A stretch of 50,730 nucleotides of DNA. It comes from Hyphomicrobiales bacterium (lineage in GTDB: Bacteria > Pseudomonadota > Alphaproteobacteria > Rhizobiales > Beijerinckiaceae). How positions within the stretch are numbered: position 1 is the first letter of the stretch; every line of letters starts with the position of its first letter. Positions 7,559 through 14,636 of this stretch are shown here, piece after piece. Under the pieces are notes generated by a model. That model was not told the origin of the DNA, made no database searches, and saw only the letters and a list, made by a program, of their open reading frames with translations. The stretch spans positions 1 to 50,730 of the forward strand of contig JAIXSR010000133.1 of NCBI GenBank assembly GCA_027484605.1. Direction: 5' to 3'. A program made the position numbers and the translations under genes.

Positions 7559-9352
7559 ATGAAAAACCCGCTGCCCAATCGCCATCTTGTCCTGCGACAG
7601 ACCATCCAGAGGCAATTCCTCAGGATGATCATCGTTCTGGTTGCAGTCGGGCTGGTGGCGTTCCTCGGGCGTCAGTTCGTCCTGCAGGGGCTGGTCGCGC
7701 ATGCCTGGCTCAATGGCGGGATCATCGCCGTCTTCGGCTTCGGCACCGTGCTGGCATTCCAGCGCGTGCTTCGCATCCGCGCCGACGCCATCGCCTTCGA
7801 GGCGCTTCAGGAGGCCTTCGACGATTCCCGCCGTGAGCGCACCGAGACGCTGGACGATCCCTACTGGCGTCATTACCGGGCGCTGGATCCGGGCATCGTG
7901 TTCTCCCGGCCGAAATCCCTCGGGCATATGTTCGAGGTGGCCTATGACGAACTCTTCCGGGCCAAGAATTTCTCGATCTCCGTCTCGACCATGCAGAACG
8001 TGGTCTCCGGCATCGAGCAGAAACTGGCCGACGAGCGGAACCAGCTGACCTATCTTACCGGCCTGCTGATCTTCCTGGGTCTGATCGGCACGTTCATCGG
8101 GCTGATGGAGATGGTCGCCTCGATCGGCGACATCATCGGCAGCCTCGGTTCGGCCGACGGCGCTGCCAGCGATACCATGAAGCGCCTGATGACCAACCTC
8201 CAGGTTCCCCTGACGGGGATGGCCGCGGGCTTCTCCTCGTCGCTCTTCGGTCTTTTCGGGTCGCTTGTTCTCGGCCTTCTGTCCCGGTTCGGCAGCCACG
8301 CGCTCAATATCCTGAAGGACGAGTTCTCGGACTGGCTGGCTGGCGTGTCCCATATGGGCAGCGGCAGCCGCAGCGAAGCCGGCGAACTCGCCCGCCTGAT
8401 CGCCACCAACCTGACCGATTCCGGGGGCTCCGGCGGCAGCGGCAAGGGCGGCGGTGCCGCAGGCGGCATTTCCGATGTCGGTGTCGTCGCGACCATGGCC
8501 CAGGGCTTCGGCCGCATGAACCAGGGCATGGACTCGGTCAACAACACCCTGCCTGACATTGTGAACCTTCAGGCCAGCAATCAGGAGATCATGAAAGTCA
8601 TGATGGGGGCGGTGGCCAAGATTGCCACCGAGACCGGGGAACTCCGCGAACAGATGGCCATGCTGGTCGCCGCCCAGGCGGCCAATGCCGAATATCTTCA
8701 GGAACTCATCAATGTGCAGCGCAAGACCGAGACAGGCCTGACATCGGGCTTCAACGGCATGGCGCATATCATGGAAGTCACCGGCCAGGCCTATCTCGAC
8801 GGCCTGCGCCGCCTGACCTCGGAAAACTACGAGACCAATGCCCGTCTGGCCAAGCTGCTGGACGTCAAGGCGGCAGGCGACCGGATCACGGAGATTGCCG
8901 TCGGCATCGAAGGCAAGGTCAAGAACGGCTTCGGCGGGCTGGCCACGCTGCTCGAACGCACGGCCATGTCGATTGAATCATCGATGCAGCGCATGTCGCA
9001 GGATCATGCCGATCTCAAGGAAGCCTTGCGCGATGGGGGACTTGGCTCAAGCCAGGTCGGGCTGTCGAAGGAATTCGAAGATCGCCTCTCCTCCGGCTTC
9101 AGCGAGGTCTCGCGCTCCTTCGAGACGGTCTTTGCGGCCTACTCGACCATTCTCAACCGCGCGATGATGCAGAATGCAATTGCAGGCGAGGACGGTGTCG
9201 CCCCGCCGGTTGCCATGCCAGGCAATGCGGGGGTGATCCTTCCGGAACACGAACGACGCCAGCCCCAGAACAGCGGGCCGGAATACGATCACGAGGCGCT
9301 GCGCCAGCGGCTCTTCGTGACGGCGATGAACCGCCGCTCGCAGACCAATTGA
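7559..9352 (+). CDS. MotA/TolQ/ExbB-like channel protein with long cytoplasmic tail
   Basis: Predicted pentamer-forming proton-channel subunit paired with the MotB-like protein. Membrane helices lie at about 23-38, 53-70, 165-188 (with LGLIGTFIGL, the conserved MotA/ExbB channel helix) and 220-242. Between them is a ~95-residue cytoplasmic loop. After residue 260 comes a Gly/Ser-rich hinge (288-303) and then ~230 mostly helical residues with heptad-like spacing. This makes the protein 597 residues, far longer than MotA (~290) or ExbB (~240). A long tail of this kind is also known in ZorA of the Zorya defence system, but no Zorya effector genes are present. ATG 7559 follows an 87-base gap that contains a CtrA-like half-site (7506-7513). 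The tail could reach cytoplasmic partners such as the PilZ-like protein encoded 14 bases downstream (inference). Confidence 0.8.
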   Translation: MKNPLPNRHLVLRQTIQRQFLRMIIVLVAVGLVAFLGRQFVLQGLVAHAWLNGGIIAVFGFGTVLAFQRVLRIRADAIAFEALQEAFDDSRRERTETLDDPYWRHYRALDPGIVFSRPKSLGHMFEVAYDELFRAKNFSISVSTMQNVVSGIEQKLADERNQLTYLTGLLIFLGLIGTFIGLMEMVASIGDIIGSLGSADGAASDTMKRLMTNLQVPLTGMAAGFSSSLFGLFGSLVLGLLSRFGSHALNILKDEFSDWLAGVSHMGSGSRSEAGELARLIATNLTDSGGSGGSGKGGGAAGGISDVGVVATMAQGFGRMNQGMDSVNNTLPDIVNLQASNQEIMKVMMGAVAKIATETGELREQMAMLVAAQAANAEYLQELINVQRKTETGLTSGFNGMAHIMEVTGQAYLDGLRRLTSENYETNARLAKLLDVKAAGDRITEIAVGIEGKVKNGFGGLATLLERTAMSIESSMQRMSQDHADLKEALRDGGLGSSQVGLSKEFEDRLSSGFSEVSRSFETVFAAYSTILNRAMMQNAIAGEDGVAPPVAMPGNAGVILPEHERRQPQNSGPEYDHEALRQRLFVTAMNRRSQTN

Positions 9353-9365
9353 AGGCGGACCCATC

Positions 9366-9860
9366 ATGTCGATGTACGAAGACAACCAGGCCTATCCGGA
9401 CCGCGCCCGCGAGGCGGCAGCGAGTGATACCCGTCGCCGCATGACGCCGGCGGAGATGCGCGAGGAAATCGGCCTGCGGATCGGCGGAAATCCGGAATCC
9501 GCACCGGAACCGCGGCCGGCCAAGCGGAGCTGGCTGTCGCGGTTCTGGCCGAGACGGCGGAATGGGCAGGACGAAGCCCTGCGCCCCTGCTGCGTCGTGG
9601 CCGTGCTGATCCTGACCGATCGTTCTCTGGCGCTCGACGGCCTTGTTCTCGAGATATCGGAAGATAGCCTCGTCTTCCGCCAGGGCTCGCGCTACATCTT
9701 TGACCGCACCGATGCCGAGGTGACCGTCCGGTTCGGCGACCACGAATTGCGCGGCAGGATCATCAGGACGTCGGAGAGGGGGTACCTGATCGAAATGCAG
9801 GACAGCCTCACTCCTGCAGAAGTCCGGACCCTCGTTCAGCTGCATGGATTGCCGGGCTGA
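9366..9860 (+). CDS. PilZ-like domain protein
   Basis: Small cytoplasmic protein of 164 residues. The first ~70 are polar and Arg-rich (MTPAEMREEIGLRI, then WLSRFWPRRR). Residues ~72-160 have the beta-rich pattern of a PilZ domain, with DGLVLEISEDSLVF in the place of the family's (D/N)xSxxG motif and RPCCVVAVLI near the RxxxR position. Both motifs are degenerate, so it may be a non-binding PilZ that acts through protein contacts, or a PilZ look-alike. It starts 14 bases after the MotA-like gene with GAAGG upstream, so the two are probably co-transcribed. PilZ proteins such as YcgR act on MotA in flagellar motors, which gives a testable role here as a brake or clutch. Family call is moderate; role is inference. 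Confidence 0.55.
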   Translation: MSMYEDNQAYPDRAREAAASDTRRRMTPAEMREEIGLRIGGNPESAPEPRPAKRSWLSRFWPRRRNGQDEALRPCCVVAVLILTDRSLALDGLVLEISEDSLVFRQGSRYIFDRTDAEVTVRFGDHELRGRIIRTSERGYLIEMQDSLTPAEVRTLVQLHGLPG

Positions 9861-9966
9861 GCGTCAAGCAGGAAACCGTTCTTCCGGCCTCATCAAACGT
9901 TAGGAGGTTGGATGCTATCCCCGATAGGCGTCCTCTTCCCGGCGCCCGCAGAATGGGGCAGCGGTT

Positions 9967-11619
9967 GTGTCGAAACCGACCATACATGATGATCTGATCG
10001 AGAACGCTGCCGGCGAGCTGGCCCAGCGCCATCAGATCTTCCTCAACGTGGCCAACGGCTTCGGCATCGTTCTGGCCCTGCTGGCCATGGGGCTGATCGC
10101 CGGGCTGGGCGATACCGGGTTCATCGATCTGCGCCGGCTGGCCGTGAACCTGGGAGCGGATCCCGGCTGGCTCACGGATCGAAATCTTGTCCATCTCGCT
10201 TTCGGCGCGCTTTTCATGTCGCTGCTGATCGCGATCGGTGCATCCCTCAGCAACATTGCCCATTCCCGGCGGGCCGTGGCCACGGTACGGCGGATCGAAA
10301 CCATCGTCCTGGATCGGGCCATGCGCGATCCTCTGACCGGTCTCCATAATCGCTCCGGCTTCAAGACGCGCCTCGATGACGCCCTCCTCAGCCGGGAAGA
10401 AGGGGCGATCATCGGCGTCATCTATATCGACCTCGACAAGTTCAAGGATGTCAACGACACGTTCGGTCATGAAATGGGCGACCAGCTTCTTGTCGCCGTG
10501 GCGGAATGCCTGCGGAATCTCGCCGGACCGAAGGCCGATATCGCCCGGCTGGGGGGCGATGAATTTGCCATGGTTGTCTATGGCCGCCGCTTGCCCGAAC
10601 AGATCGAACAACTGGGACACGACATCAGCACGGTGCTTGGCCAGCCCTTCCTGATCGGGTCGACCGAACTTTCGATCGGCGGCTCTGTCGGGATGGTCGT
10701 TGCGCCCATGGATGGCATCGAGTCGACCGTGCTGGTCCGCCGGGCGGACATCTCGATGTATCGCGTCAAGGCAGCCGGCCGCGGCCAGGCGCTGCGCTTC
10801 GATGCCAGCATGGAAGACGAGATCCGGCGCCGCAAGTTCCTTGAAGGCGAATTGCGCCATGCCATCGGGCGCAACCAGCTTCAGGTCTGGTATCAGCCCT
10901 GCATGGCCTCGGATGGCGAGACCATCGTTGGAGTGGAGGCGCTTCTGCGGTGGGTTCACCCAGATGAGGGGATCATCTCGCCGGGCGTCTTTATCCCGCT
11001 GGCCGAGGAATCCGGCCTGATCGTCGAGATCGGCGAATGGACGATGCGCCGCGCCCTCAACGACGCGCTTGATCTCGGTGAGATCCATATGGCGGTGAAC
11101 GTCTCGCCTGTGCAGTTCCGGCGGCCCGACTTTCTCGAACACATGCTCAAGATCGTCGGCGAATCCGGTGTCGAGGCCAAGCGGGTCGAAATCGAGATTA
11201 CCGAAGGCGTGCTCATGGAGGATGCCGAGGCCGCCATCGACATCATCAACGGCTTCCGCAAGGCCGGAATCCACGTCGCGCTTGACGATTTCGGCACCGG
11301 CTATGCCTCGCTGAGCTATCTCCGGCGCTTCCCCTTCGACAAGCTGAAGGTCGACCAGGCCTTCGTGCGCAATCTGGGCCGCTCCAACGGCTCGGCCGCC
11401 ATCATCCACGGCGTGGTCTCCCTTGGCCGGTCGCTGGGGATGGTCGTCCATGCCGAGGGGGTGGAAACCCTTGAACACCATATCTTCCTGCGGGCTGCCG
11501 GGTGTCACCATTTCCAGGGCTACTATTTCGCCAAGCCGATGCCCTTGCCCGACCTGCACCGCTTCATCGAAACCAAGCGCAGCGGGCCGGGTGCGCTCAG
11601 CTTGCGGTTCCAGAATTGA
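9967..11619 (+). CDS. Membrane-bound GGDEF-EAL cyclic-di-GMP enzyme
   Basis: Makes and/or degrades the second messenger c-di-GMP. Two membrane helices (about 30-48 and 78-95) enclose a small periplasmic loop of ~30 residues. The GGDEF domain has an intact GGDEF at 196-200; the inhibitory RxxD site upstream is not preserved (PKAD). The EAL domain has EAL at 324-326 and keeps the expected later motifs: NVSP, EITEG, DDFGTGYASLSYL, LKVD and AEGVET. Both active sites therefore look functional. The start is GTG 9967; no ATG occurs in the open stretch after the in-frame stop at 9925. The preceding 106 bases hold a short ORF with a strong ribosome site (see findings). Position after the PilZ-like gene suggests it supplies or removes the signal for the secretion/motor module (inference). 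Confidence 0.88.
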   Translation: MSKPTIHDDLIENAAGELAQRHQIFLNVANGFGIVLALLAMGLIAGLGDTGFIDLRRLAVNLGADPGWLTDRNLVHLAFGALFMSLLIAIGASLSNIAHSRRAVATVRRIETIVLDRAMRDPLTGLHNRSGFKTRLDDALLSREEGAIIGVIYIDLDKFKDVNDTFGHEMGDQLLVAVAECLRNLAGPKADIARLGGDEFAMVVYGRRLPEQIEQLGHDISTVLGQPFLIGSTELSIGGSVGMVVAPMDGIESTVLVRRADISMYRVKAAGRGQALRFDASMEDEIRRRKFLEGELRHAIGRNQLQVWYQPCMASDGETIVGVEALLRWVHPDEGIISPGVFIPLAEESGLIVEIGEWTMRRALNDALDLGEIHMAVNVSPVQFRRPDFLEHMLKIVGESGVEAKRVEIEITEGVLMEDAEAAIDIINGFRKAGIHVALDDFGTGYASLSYLRRFPFDKLKVDQAFVRNLGRSNGSAAIIHGVVSLGRSLGMVVHAEGVETLEHHIFLRAAGCHHFQGYYFAKPMPLPDLHRFIETKRSGPGALSLRFQN

Positions 11620-11672
11620 TCTGCCGCATCCGGGCGTGACGCCTGCTCCGCGCATCTCATCCATGAAGATTG

Positions 11673-11690
11673 CCGCATGTTAACTTGCGG
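11673..11690. promoter_or_regulatory. Near-perfect 18-bp palindrome upstream of the efflux operon
   Basis: CCGCA-T-GTTAAC-T-TGCGG: 16 of 18 positions are self-complementary around a GTTAAC core. It lies ~130 bases before the preferred start of the outer-membrane channel gene, with no T-tract, so it fits a repressor or activator operator better than a terminator. No cognate regulator gene is adjacent on that side. Confidence 0.5.
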
Positions 11691-11819
11691 CGCCTGCCCA
11701 TCTCTCCTATCCAGAAGCATGTCGGCGTTCTGCCAGGAGCGCCGCCGGGCGGTATGCATCCTTCGCGCGTGATGCGGGCAAATGGTGCCGCCTCTGCAAG
11801 CGAGAGGCCCATTCCCGGC

Positions 11820-13334
11820 ATGGTTTTCCTGCTCCCTCAAACTGTCCGTCGTACAGGGCCGCAGGCAGCACCGGGATGGCACCCACCCGCATCCTGGCCA
11901 GCTTTCATTCTCGCCGGGCTGATGCTCGCGGGCTGTGCGGCCGAGCCGATGCCGCAGGCGGGCATTGCCCTCGCCGCTCGCTTCGACGGCGCTGGCCAAC
12001 AGCCCGCGACCGATATCACCCGCTGGTGGAGCCGGTTCGGCTCGGCAACGCTGACCCGGCTTGTCGATCGCGCCGATGCCGACAATTTCGACGTGGCCGC
12101 AGCAGCTGCGCGGATCGAACAGGCCGATGCACAGGCGCGCATTGCCGGCGCCCCCCTTCTGCCGGCGATTTCCGGTTCACTCGATGCCGGTCGCGCACAG
12201 CGCTCGGGCACGGCGGGCGGGCGGGTCACATCGCCATCCCTCGGCAACAGCTTTTCGGGCGGGCTTGCCGCCAGCTATCAGCTCGATCTCTGGGGCCGAA
12301 ACCGTGATCTGCTCCGCGCCGCGGAAAACCAGGGCCTCGGCGCACGCTTCGCCTTTGACACGGTGCGCCTTTCCACGCAGGTCGCGGTGGTCAATGCCTA
12401 TCTCCAGCTCGCCGCAGCACGGGATCGCCTGGCGATTGCAGAGGGCAATGTCGGCAGCGCGGAGCGGATCCTCGGGGTCATCCGCGAGCGTCTCGGCGCC
12501 GGCACCGCATCCGCCCTCGACCGGGCGCAGCAGGAGGGCCTCGTGGCGCAGCAGCGCGCCGCCATCCCGCCATTGCGCCAGAACCTCGAGACCGCGCGGA
12601 ATACCCTTGCCCTTCTTCTGGGGCGCCCTCCGGAAGGGTTTTCGGTCGCGGCAACCAGTTTGCGGAGCCTCCGCGCACCGGTTGCCCGGCCCGGCCTCCC
12701 GGCCTCGCTGCTTTTGCGACGGCCTGATCTTCGTCTCGCCGAGGCCCAGCTGGCTGCGGCGGATGCCAATCTCGAGGCCAGCCGCAAGGCTCTCCTTCCT
12801 GCCATCCAGCTGACGGGGCAGGCCGGCCTGCAAAGCGCTGCCCTCAACCTCATCCTCAGGCCCGAATCCACCATCTGGTCGCTGGCGGCAGGGCTCACAC
12901 AGCCGATCTTCGATGGGGGCCGCCTGCGGGCCGAGATCGCCCTGAACGAGGCCCAGCGACAGGAGCTTCTCGAGAGCTATCGCCGTGCCATCGTTTCGGC
13001 GCTGGTCGATGTCGAGAACGCCCTCGTTGCCGTGCGGGAGAGCGCAGCACGGGAACAGGCCCAGTCTGTCGCTGTTGCCCGCGCCCGCGAAGCCTTCGGC
13101 TTTGCCGAGCAGCGATTCCGCGAAGGGACGATCGACCTGCAATCCTTGCTCAATACCCAGTCGACCCTCTTCCAGTCGCAGGACGCGCTGGTCCAGGCGC
13201 AGCTCGCGCGCCTTCAGGCCTCCGTCGGTCTTTTCCAGGCGCTGGGCGGCGATTTCGTCGGCGGAACCTCGCTCTACGCCGCCCATGCGCCGATCCGGGT
13301 AACGGCCGTGTCGGCCGATGAGGAGGCGCCATGA
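11820..13334 (+). CDS. Outer-membrane efflux channel lipoprotein, NodT/OprM family
   Basis: Outer-membrane exit duct of a tripartite RND pump. With ATG 11820 the protein has ~504 residues and a signal peptide ending in the lipobox LAGC (cysteine codon at 11934), so it is a lipoprotein as usual for the NodT family. The body shows the two TolC-type repeats rich in Ala, Gln and Arg, with SYQLDLWGRNRDLLRAAENQ in the first half and PIFDGGRLRAEI in the second. Earlier in-frame starts (ATG 11754 and 11772, TTG 11670) would give an over-long leader, and 11670 falls beside the palindromic operator. It is the first gene of a four-gene operon; its stop overlaps the adaptor start by four bases (ATGA). 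It could also serve the type I exporter, which lacks its own channel here. Confidence 0.9.
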   Translation: MVFLLPQTVRRTGPQAAPGWHPPASWPAFILAGLMLAGCAAEPMPQAGIALAARFDGAGQQPATDITRWWSRFGSATLTRLVDRADADNFDVAAAAARIEQADAQARIAGAPLLPAISGSLDAGRAQRSGTAGGRVTSPSLGNSFSGGLAASYQLDLWGRNRDLLRAAENQGLGARFAFDTVRLSTQVAVVNAYLQLAAARDRLAIAEGNVGSAERILGVIRERLGAGTASALDRAQQEGLVAQQRAAIPPLRQNLETARNTLALLLGRPPEGFSVAATSLRSLRAPVARPGLPASLLLRRPDLRLAEAQLAAADANLEASRKALLPAIQLTGQAGLQSAALNLILRPESTIWSLAAGLTQPIFDGGRLRAEIALNEAQRQELLESYRRAIVSALVDVENALVAVRESAAREQAQSVAVARAREAFGFAEQRFREGTIDLQSLLNTQSTLFQSQDALVQAQLARLQASVGLFQALGGDFVGGTSLYAAHAPIRVTAVSADEEAP

Positions 13335-14623
13335 AGGGCAAGCTCGTCCTCCTCTTCCTGCTCGCCGGCGCGGCAGCCGGCGGGTATTACGGCTGGCAGC
13401 AATGGCAGGCCCGGCAGGCCGAAAGCGCCCCGGGCGGCGGCCGGCGTGGCATGGGGGAGGGGCCGGTCGCGGTTTCGGCCAGCGCGGTCAAGGTCGAGGA
13501 AGTTCCCCTGCTTCGCGAGGGGATCGGCAATGTCCAGGCCAATGCGCTGGTGACGGTCCGCGCCCAGATCGAGGGCAAGCTGCTCTCGGTCGAGTTCCGC
13601 GAGGGGCAGATGGTCAAGGCCGGCGATGTCCTTGCCCGCATCGATCCGGCCGCGCCGCAGGCCCAGCTGGACCAGGCCCTCGCGAAGCAGGCGCAGAACC
13701 AGGCCAATCTGGCCAATGCGCGCGTCGATCTCGAGCGATACCAGCGCCTTGCCGCAAGCAATGCCGGCCCCCGCCAGCAGGCCGACCAGCAAAAGGCCGT
13801 GGTCGAGCAACTGGAGGCCCAGCTCCGGGCCGACGAGGCCGCGATCGCCAGCACCCGGACAAGCCTCGCCTACACCACCATCACCTCTCCGATCGACGGC
13901 CGCGCCGGATTGCGGCAGATCGATGCCGGAAACATCATCCGCGCGGGGGATGCGGCCGGGCTGGTAACGATAGCCCAGGTGCAGCCCATCGCGGTTGTCT
14001 TCACCCTGCCGCAGCGCGATCTCGCGGTCGTGCCGGCTGCCCTGGCACGCGGCCCGGTTCCGGTTGATGTGATCGATGCCGACGGCAAGTCGGTCCTCGC
14101 CACCGGGAAGCTCGAGGTCGTCGACAACCAGGTTGACATGACGACCGGCACAATCCGCCTGAAGGCCGCCTTTTCCAACGAGGATGGCCGGTTATGGCCT
14201 GGCCAGTTCGTGTCGGTCCGGGTTCGCGTGGGCGCGCTGGCCGATGCGCGCACCGTGCCGACGCCGGCCCTGCGCCGCGGACCCGGCGGTCCGTTCGTCT
14301 ATGTCATCGGCGAGGGCGAGAAGGTCGCGGCCCGGCCGGTTGTGACCGGCCCCCAGGACGAGGAGCGCGTGGTGATCACCCGCGGGCTGGAACCGGGCGA
14401 ACGCGTGGTGACCGCCGGTTTCCCGCGCCTGTCGGAAGGCCGCGAGGTGAGTGTCCTCCCTGATCCCGCCGGCACGGAAGCGCTGCCGGTGGCTCCTGCC
14501 CAGCGCCAGCGTGGAGGGCCTGGCTCACGCCAGCGGCCACCCGGTGCCCCGCCGGGCGGGCGGAATGCCGGCACCCCGGGCAGCAGCCCGGCCGGCGCGC
14601 CTCCGCCGGCGCCCCGGCCTTGA
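13331..14623 (+). CDS. RND efflux periplasmic adaptor (MdtA-like)
   Basis: Membrane-fusion protein joining two RND pumps to the outer-membrane channel. The N-terminal hydrophobic segment (residues 1-22) is an anchor or signal. A barrel-sandwich half-motif (GKLLSVEFREGQMVKAGD), an alpha-hairpin (about 105-180), TTITSPIDGRAGLRQIDAGN, a beta-barrel and a membrane-proximal domain follow in the order of AcrA/MdtA. The last ~45 residues are a low-complexity Pro/Gly/Arg tail. Proline-rich, variable tails are common in this family; this one has no recognised function. ATG overlaps the stop of the channel gene, and a 13-base gap leads to the first pump, so translation is likely coupled. Confidence 0.9.
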   Translation: MKGKLVLLFLLAGAAAGGYYGWQQWQARQAESAPGGGRRGMGEGPVAVSASAVKVEEVPLLREGIGNVQANALVTVRAQIEGKLLSVEFREGQMVKAGDVLARIDPAAPQAQLDQALAKQAQNQANLANARVDLERYQRLAASNAGPRQQADQQKAVVEQLEAQLRADEAAIASTRTSLAYTTITSPIDGRAGLRQIDAGNIIRAGDAAGLVTIAQVQPIAVVFTLPQRDLAVVPAALARGPVPVDVIDADGKSVLATGKLEVVDNQVDMTTGTIRLKAAFSNEDGRLWPGQFVSVRVRVGALADARTVPTPALRRGPGGPFVYVIGEGEKVAARPVVTGPQDEERVVITRGLEPGERVVTAGFPRLSEGREVSVLPDPAGTEALPVAPAQRQRGGPGSRQRPPGAPPGGRNAGTPGSSPAGAPPPAPRP

Positions 14624-14636
14624 GCGGGGCCCCGGC

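Noticed and set aside
7559..9352. MotA-like with long tail plus MotB-like gene as a Zorya (ZorAB) anti-phage system
   Set aside because: Zorya needs ZorC/ZorD or ZorE effectors; the neighbours are a type I exporter, PilZ-like and GGDEF-EAL genes, so a secretion-linked channel fits better.
9808..11664. 618-codon open frame opposite the GGDEF-EAL gene
   Set aside because: Fully antisense to an intact two-domain enzyme; a GC-bias shadow.
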